A DNA stretch of 64,000 nt. It comes from Cryptomeria japonica. Its lineage: Eukaryota > Streptophyta > Pinopsida > Cupressales > Cupressaceae. Positions 59,801 to 64,000 of this stretch are shown in pieces. The stretch is from NCBI RefSeq assembly GCF_030272615.1, contig NC_081407.1, positions 267,732,075 to 267,796,074 of the forward strand. The letters are read 5' to 3'. A program made the position numbers and the translations under genes. The notes beneath the pieces were generated by a model that had not been told where the DNA came from, did not search any database, and saw nothing but the letters and a program-made list of their open reading frames with translations. Every line of letters begins with the position of its first letter. Position 1 is the stretch's first letter.

Positions 59801-62459
59801 CTTCCTGCGGCAACAGAGTATGTAATATATCAATGGCTACAGGAAAGTCCAAACCTGCAATATTCGGAACCAACTCCTGCGATTTTTGTTCTTGTATTAA
59901 CTCATTTATCAGAATTTTATAAATAATTGAGTCTCCATCATGTAATTTCATGAATGGCCTTTGATTAATCATCATAAGGTGATTAACAAAGTCAACTTCC
60001 TTAGATTCTTCTCCCAAAATAGGCCAAACGGCTTGTTGTTGATCAAGTTGGGGTTGTGCAGGAGAATACAAGGCTAATATTTTTGTAGAGTTCCCATCTG
60101 AAATAGTCATATCCCCTGATCTGCATCCAATATATGCATCAGCTGTGGCAAGCCAAGGTCTTCCCAAAATCACCGGATATCCTCCTAATGTTCCCTTTGG
60201 AGATAGAATCATAAAGTTTGCAGGGTATTCCCAGGAATCCAAAATAACCACTACATCTTCAATCATACCATCAAGTCTCACTACAGAGCTATCATCAAGT
60301 TGTAGAACTATGGGTGTAGGCCTTAGACTATTGATTTCAAGTTGTTTCATTACTTCTCTTGTCATCACATTAATGGTTGCCCCTAAATCAATTAAAACAT
60401 TTCTTATCTGGCTGCCATTAATGACTATACTTACAACAGGACTACCTAGATCAGAATATTTTGGAATTGCAACCTTGCCTAACATAATATCTGCCAGTTG
60501 GCCCATAACATGCACTGTTTGTGGATCCTTCTTCTTCCTGCCTTGTTTTTTTAGACAGGCTTCTCTCAGTGCCTTACCATATATGGGAACATCTTTTATT
60601 GCTTGCAACAATGGTATTTTAACATAAACTTGCTTCAATTGATCTATAATATCAAAGCCTTGCTCTTGTTCTGTGGGAACTTCCTTTTCTTGCAATCTAT
60701 GGGGAAATGGTGGTAATATCTGATTCTGAGGTATTGTATCTGTTGGATTAGAGATTTCTTGTTCTTCTTGTACCTCAGTGATAATTGGATGAGATGGATT
60801 AGGCAGAGTTGTCCCAGATCAGAGGTGAATATCACTTAGAGATAGAGAATAGGTTGGGTATTGATTAAGATCAGTTGAATAAGCTTGTTGTTGTTGTTGA
60901 GGCTTAATATTAGGATTTGGCAATGGTTGAGTAGGCAATTGCGTTGGTTTAGGTGGGACAACAATGGTTGTAGGAGGAGGCATTAGTGCAGGAGGTTGTG
61001 GCTGTTGAATAGGATGTTGATAACTGGAAGATTGGGCATTCCATGGCTGACTCCCCCTCCATGTAGGAGTAGGTTGCCAATTCCCTTGAAACTGACTTCC
61101 TTGGCCTTGAGGTGGGTACCAGTTTCCTTGTGGCTGCTACCACTGTGGCATTTGATTACCAAAATGTTGTCCTTGGCCTTCAGAACCATACCAGTTTTGC
61201 TAATTACCAAAAATTTGAGCATATGGTGGTTGCCATTGGTTATTTGGTGCATAAGAATTTCCACTATAACCAGAAAAATTAAGTGGATCCGAAGGCATAC
61301 CTTGTCTTTGGAAATTCGGCCTTCTTTGAGCAACATAGAAGACTTGCTCGTCCTCACCTCGTATTGGCTTGAAGTCAGGAACCTCCACATTTGCAACCAT
61401 TTTACATCTGCAATCCTTTTTTCGCTGTCTACAATGAGGGCAAAATTCTACAAGGAATGCATCAGCTTCTTCATGCTTCTTCTTAGCTGAAAGTGTACCC
61501 AACTGAGTAGCCATATTATTTATAATGTCCTCCTTAAAGTCCTTCAATAAATGGCTAAGTTCCAACCTAGAAACTCCAGTACCAGATGCTGATGATGGTG
61601 CTCCTGGCTTGAAACGCCTGTTCTTCTTGGAAGCAGATCTGGAATACTTCTTACAAATTTGTCCTATTTAAGCCCAAGTGGACTGTGTAATGTCACCTCC
61701 TCCCATAAGATCCAAAGAAGCAGTGCATTCATCACCGATTCCCCTCAAAAATATCAACTTGAGGGAATCTTCATTGAGAGTACTATGTTTGGACTTTTTG
61801 ACACTAAACAGGAACCTCTCCAGATAATCTTCAAGACTCTCATCTTCTTTTTGTGTCATTCTAAAGATATCATACCCATGACGATCAGTGCCTCTACAAT
61901 AATCTTTGTATTTTGCAAGAAACAATCATTTCATCTCATCCCATGTATTGATTGTGCTACTGCCCAAGCTCATGAACCATCTTAAAGATGATTCCTTCAA
62001 GGTTGCAGGAAATATTTTGAGTCTATGGGCATCTGTAGTATAGTCAAAACTCCTACAGAAAACATCAAACTCAAACAGAAATGTGTCTAGATCCTTTGTC
62101 ACTAATCCATAGAATTTAGGGAGGGAAGATGCTGGAATGTTCTTGAGATTAGCATTATCATGCTGATCAGATATGGGGAACTCAAATGTTGGGTCTGGTG
62201 GTGGTGGTGGATTATTTCCACCAGGAGGTGGGTTCCCTTGCATTGGACTTGTGGGGATTGTTACTATATGAAATTCTTTTTCTTGAAGTCCAAAGAGGAA
62301 CTGAAGACTGCCTTCTGGGAATTCAGATTCAGGGTGGTTCAAATTCTCTAGGGTTTGGTAAAGTTTAGCAAAAGGATTTATATCTGGGGAATTATCTTCT
62401 GCATGATTAGGATGACTGGGCAAAAATCTACCTCGAACATCTCTTCTTTGCCTATGCAT
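56825..62459 (-). pseudogene. Element IV gag-pol pseudogene (gag-PR-RT-RH-IN)
   Basis: One fused frame from MHRQRRDVRGRFLP at 62459 through gag, linker and pol to about 59150, broken only by stops. Gag ends with CPHCRQRKKDCRCK (61400-61440) instead of a CCHC knuckle, then a Gln/Pro-rich linker. Protease LIDLGATINVM lies near 60385-60415 (catalytic Asp kept) and GRPWLATADAYIGCRSG near 60120-60170. RT holds ISDSQWVSPLVIVPKKGRQWRICVDYRALN-type blocks near 59400-59500 and LPFGLCNAPTTFQRE near 59160-59205; the YMDD region is frameshifted near 59105. RNase H spans 58317-58637. The integrase H-H-C-C zinc region lies at 57918-58020, with core Asp residues in CTDYVTKW and SDQGPQF (57552-57914). A stop and frameshift near 57500-57550 precede the C-terminal region (56825-57406), which ends in IPAAIEQ repeats. 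Confidence 0.9.
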
Positions 62460-62559
62460 GCAGATTCATGAAATTTTCAAACAATCAGGTGTGTCAAAAA
62501 AATCAACTAACTGAAAAGTGAAAAGATAATAACCATAACAGGTTCTTAGTTTGACACCA

Positions 62560-62577
62560 TCCCCGACAACGACGCCA
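62560..62577 (-). promoter_or_regulatory. Primer-binding site of element IV
   Basis: Minus-strand TGGCGTCGTTGTCGGGGA follows the 5' LTR after a four-base A/T spacer. Same type as in element III. Confidence 0.88.
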
Positions 62578-62581
62578 AAAA

Positions 62582-63857
62582 TGTTCACCCCAACAATAGG
62601 AATAATAACTCTAATTGAAGTCTCAACTCGAAGTTTGGACATTCATTTGGTAAAGTCACTATTTCCACAGCTAGTGTTCATTTGATTGTCAACCCAAGGA
62701 TGTAATTCTTGAAATGGGTCTGTACTATATATGCACTAAGTTCCTGCAATAACTATTCTGCATTACTGCAGCAACTAATACTATGTGGAAAAGGTAACAA
62801 GAATGAAAATTATGGAAAGGCTACAGGAAAACTTATGCATAAACTCATAAAAGCAATATTGGAAAAATTCAATGCTGATATACAGAAGTTACTCTGTTCT
62901 GGCTTGGCTGCAGGAACAGTCAGTGGATCTGTTTCCAGTGGCTATATGAATAGTCAACACAAGAATGTCTACTATGGCTAAGGAAAGAAAACTAATTTTA
63001 ATAAACACACAAGATCACTCACCAAGTGGGCCCCCTTGGATGAGTGATACCAGGCTTCCCGGAAACAACTCTTAATAGATCAGAATAACATAATTTTATT
63101 CATTCCTTTCTGAAAGTAATTACATAGTTTAATATGAAAATAAACTCAAGAATGCTTATCAAGAATCCTCTGCTCTATCCTTCTCCCTTCTGTCTAATCT
63201 ATGAGAAGAAGAAGAACTTATTATTAAAAAGAAATCAACTACAATAGACAACACAAATCACGCCGAGAAGAAGAGGCGGATGATTGATCGATAAAGGAGA
63301 TGAGTGGAGTTATGTTGCAGGAAATGTGGATCTAAACTGAACCACAATCATTACATGTTGTGACGGTATTTACAAATTCAATGCTCAGTAAAGTTAGACA
63401 TTGGTAGTGTCGCTTAATTTCTCCGCTTATATCGTCCCTTACGCTTGCTCATCTCTTCTACAGTTTGATCTTCAGTTATCTATTGCGTATCCTTCTCTTC
63501 ATCAAGCGCAATAGGAAAATGTCCACTGTAGCATCATTTATTACCTAGACTACAAAAGAAAAAACATGCAAGAACATACATACGCATTTTATTTAATCAA
63601 CACATCTATTAATTTCACATATGATATTGCCCTAAATAATCCGCATGGCAACAGGAACAAATCACATGACTACAGGAATAAATGGCATGGCTGCAGGAAT
63701 AAACTAGCAAAGATAAAACATGATTTAATAAGTTCAGGCTTAACATATGGAATACATATAGTCAACTTTCAATACATCACTACTACTATGCAAACCAAAA
63801 GTTGACAAAAACTCAAGAGTCGTAAGGATAAAAATATGACAAAGTCTCAACTCATCA
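62582..63857 (-). repeat. 5' LTR of element IV
   Basis: Same length and ends as the 3' LTR. Three TGCAGGAA copies on the plus strand. A 90-codon plus-strand ORF here (62709-62981) is antisense to the element and is broken in the other LTR, so it is not called. Confidence 0.92.
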
Positions 63858-64000
63858 GTCTCCTTTATAGTTTTTTTGGACAAAAGGTACAAGACTATAA
63901 TATTATTAATATACAAAAATAGGAGATACAACTGAGACATCGAAGCAAAATGGAGAGGAGAAAGACTAAAACCTCTCCAAAGTTCCAGTGACGAACGAAG
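63858..64000. other. Flank at right window edge
   Basis: Short stretch, nothing recognised. Confidence 0.4.

Larger units (their letters stand above)
52703..63857 (-). mobile_element. Element IV: nearly complete Athila-like Ty3/gypsy element
   Basis: Two 1276-bp LTRs (52703-53978 and 62582-63857), PBS, gag, protease, RT, RNase H, integrase, a third ORF and PPT, all on the minus strand in the order expected for Ty3/gypsy. No chromodomain is seen after integrase, which with the extra downstream ORF points to the Athila/Tat group. The LTRs differ at clearly more sites than those of element I. Flanking 5-mers (GTTTA left, GTCTC right) do not match. Confidence 0.92.

Noticed and set aside
62709-62981. 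90-codon plus-strand ORF in the right LTR of element IV
   Set aside because: It is antisense to the element, and the equivalent stretch in the left LTR is interrupted.

Overview
This window looks like repeat-dominated intergenic DNA from a very large, AT-rich seed-plant nuclear genome. A gymnosperm, probably a conifer, is my best guess, because old nested LTR retrotransposons fill the window and no host gene is recognisable in 64 kb. That guess rests on texture and not on a marker gene. I found no rRNA, tRNA gene, CRISPR array or bacterial-style operon.

Layout. Positions 1-7833 hold element I, a minus-strand LTR element whose LTRs are nearly identical. Its only coding region is an uninterrupted 1034-codon ORF with a retropepsin-like domain and a G-patch-like segment, and it has no reverse transcriptase, RNase H or integrase. 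Element I sits near the 3' end of a decayed hAT transposase gene (7834-10379). Positions 11100-14227 hold the remnant of another minus-strand LTR element (element VI), whose LTR carries a tRNA-derived SINE with a 17-bp target duplication. Solo LTRs follow at 15413-17815 (TSD AGGAA) and 20020-24251 (TSD TGTAT, 4.2 kb).

Element II (25115-31963, TSD ATTAT) is a decayed relative of element I and again lacks pol. A solo copia-type LTR (27598-28854, TSD CATTT) is inserted in its protease domain. Element III (32400 to about 43433) is an Athila-like Ty3/gypsy copy. The region between its pol and its 3' end has been replaced by copia-derived DNA: a plus-strand copia tail, a cluster of alternating inverted repeats (38041-39400), and a minus-strand copia body with its own LTR. 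Another solo LTR lies at 43743-44615 (TSD ATTAT). A long decayed ORF of unknown family runs from 46398 to 49593, followed by a (AT)n microsatellite of about 200 bp. Element IV (52703-63857, minus) is a nearly complete Athila-like element with gag-pol and a third ORF downstream of integrase.

How the parts fit. Elements I and II have gag/protease-like coding plus intact priming signals (PBS, PPT) but no polymerase, so they would need enzymes supplied by other elements. Elements III and IV and the copia copy encode polymerase or integrase domains but carry many stops. Where I could read old frames through, most stops look like single C-to-T or G-to-A changes of CGA, CAA, CAG or TGG codons, as expected of methylated, silenced repeats. 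The most unusual items are the pol-less gag-protease-G-patch family, the palindromic copia cluster, the unidentified 46-49 kb ORF, and the post-integrase ORF of element IV.
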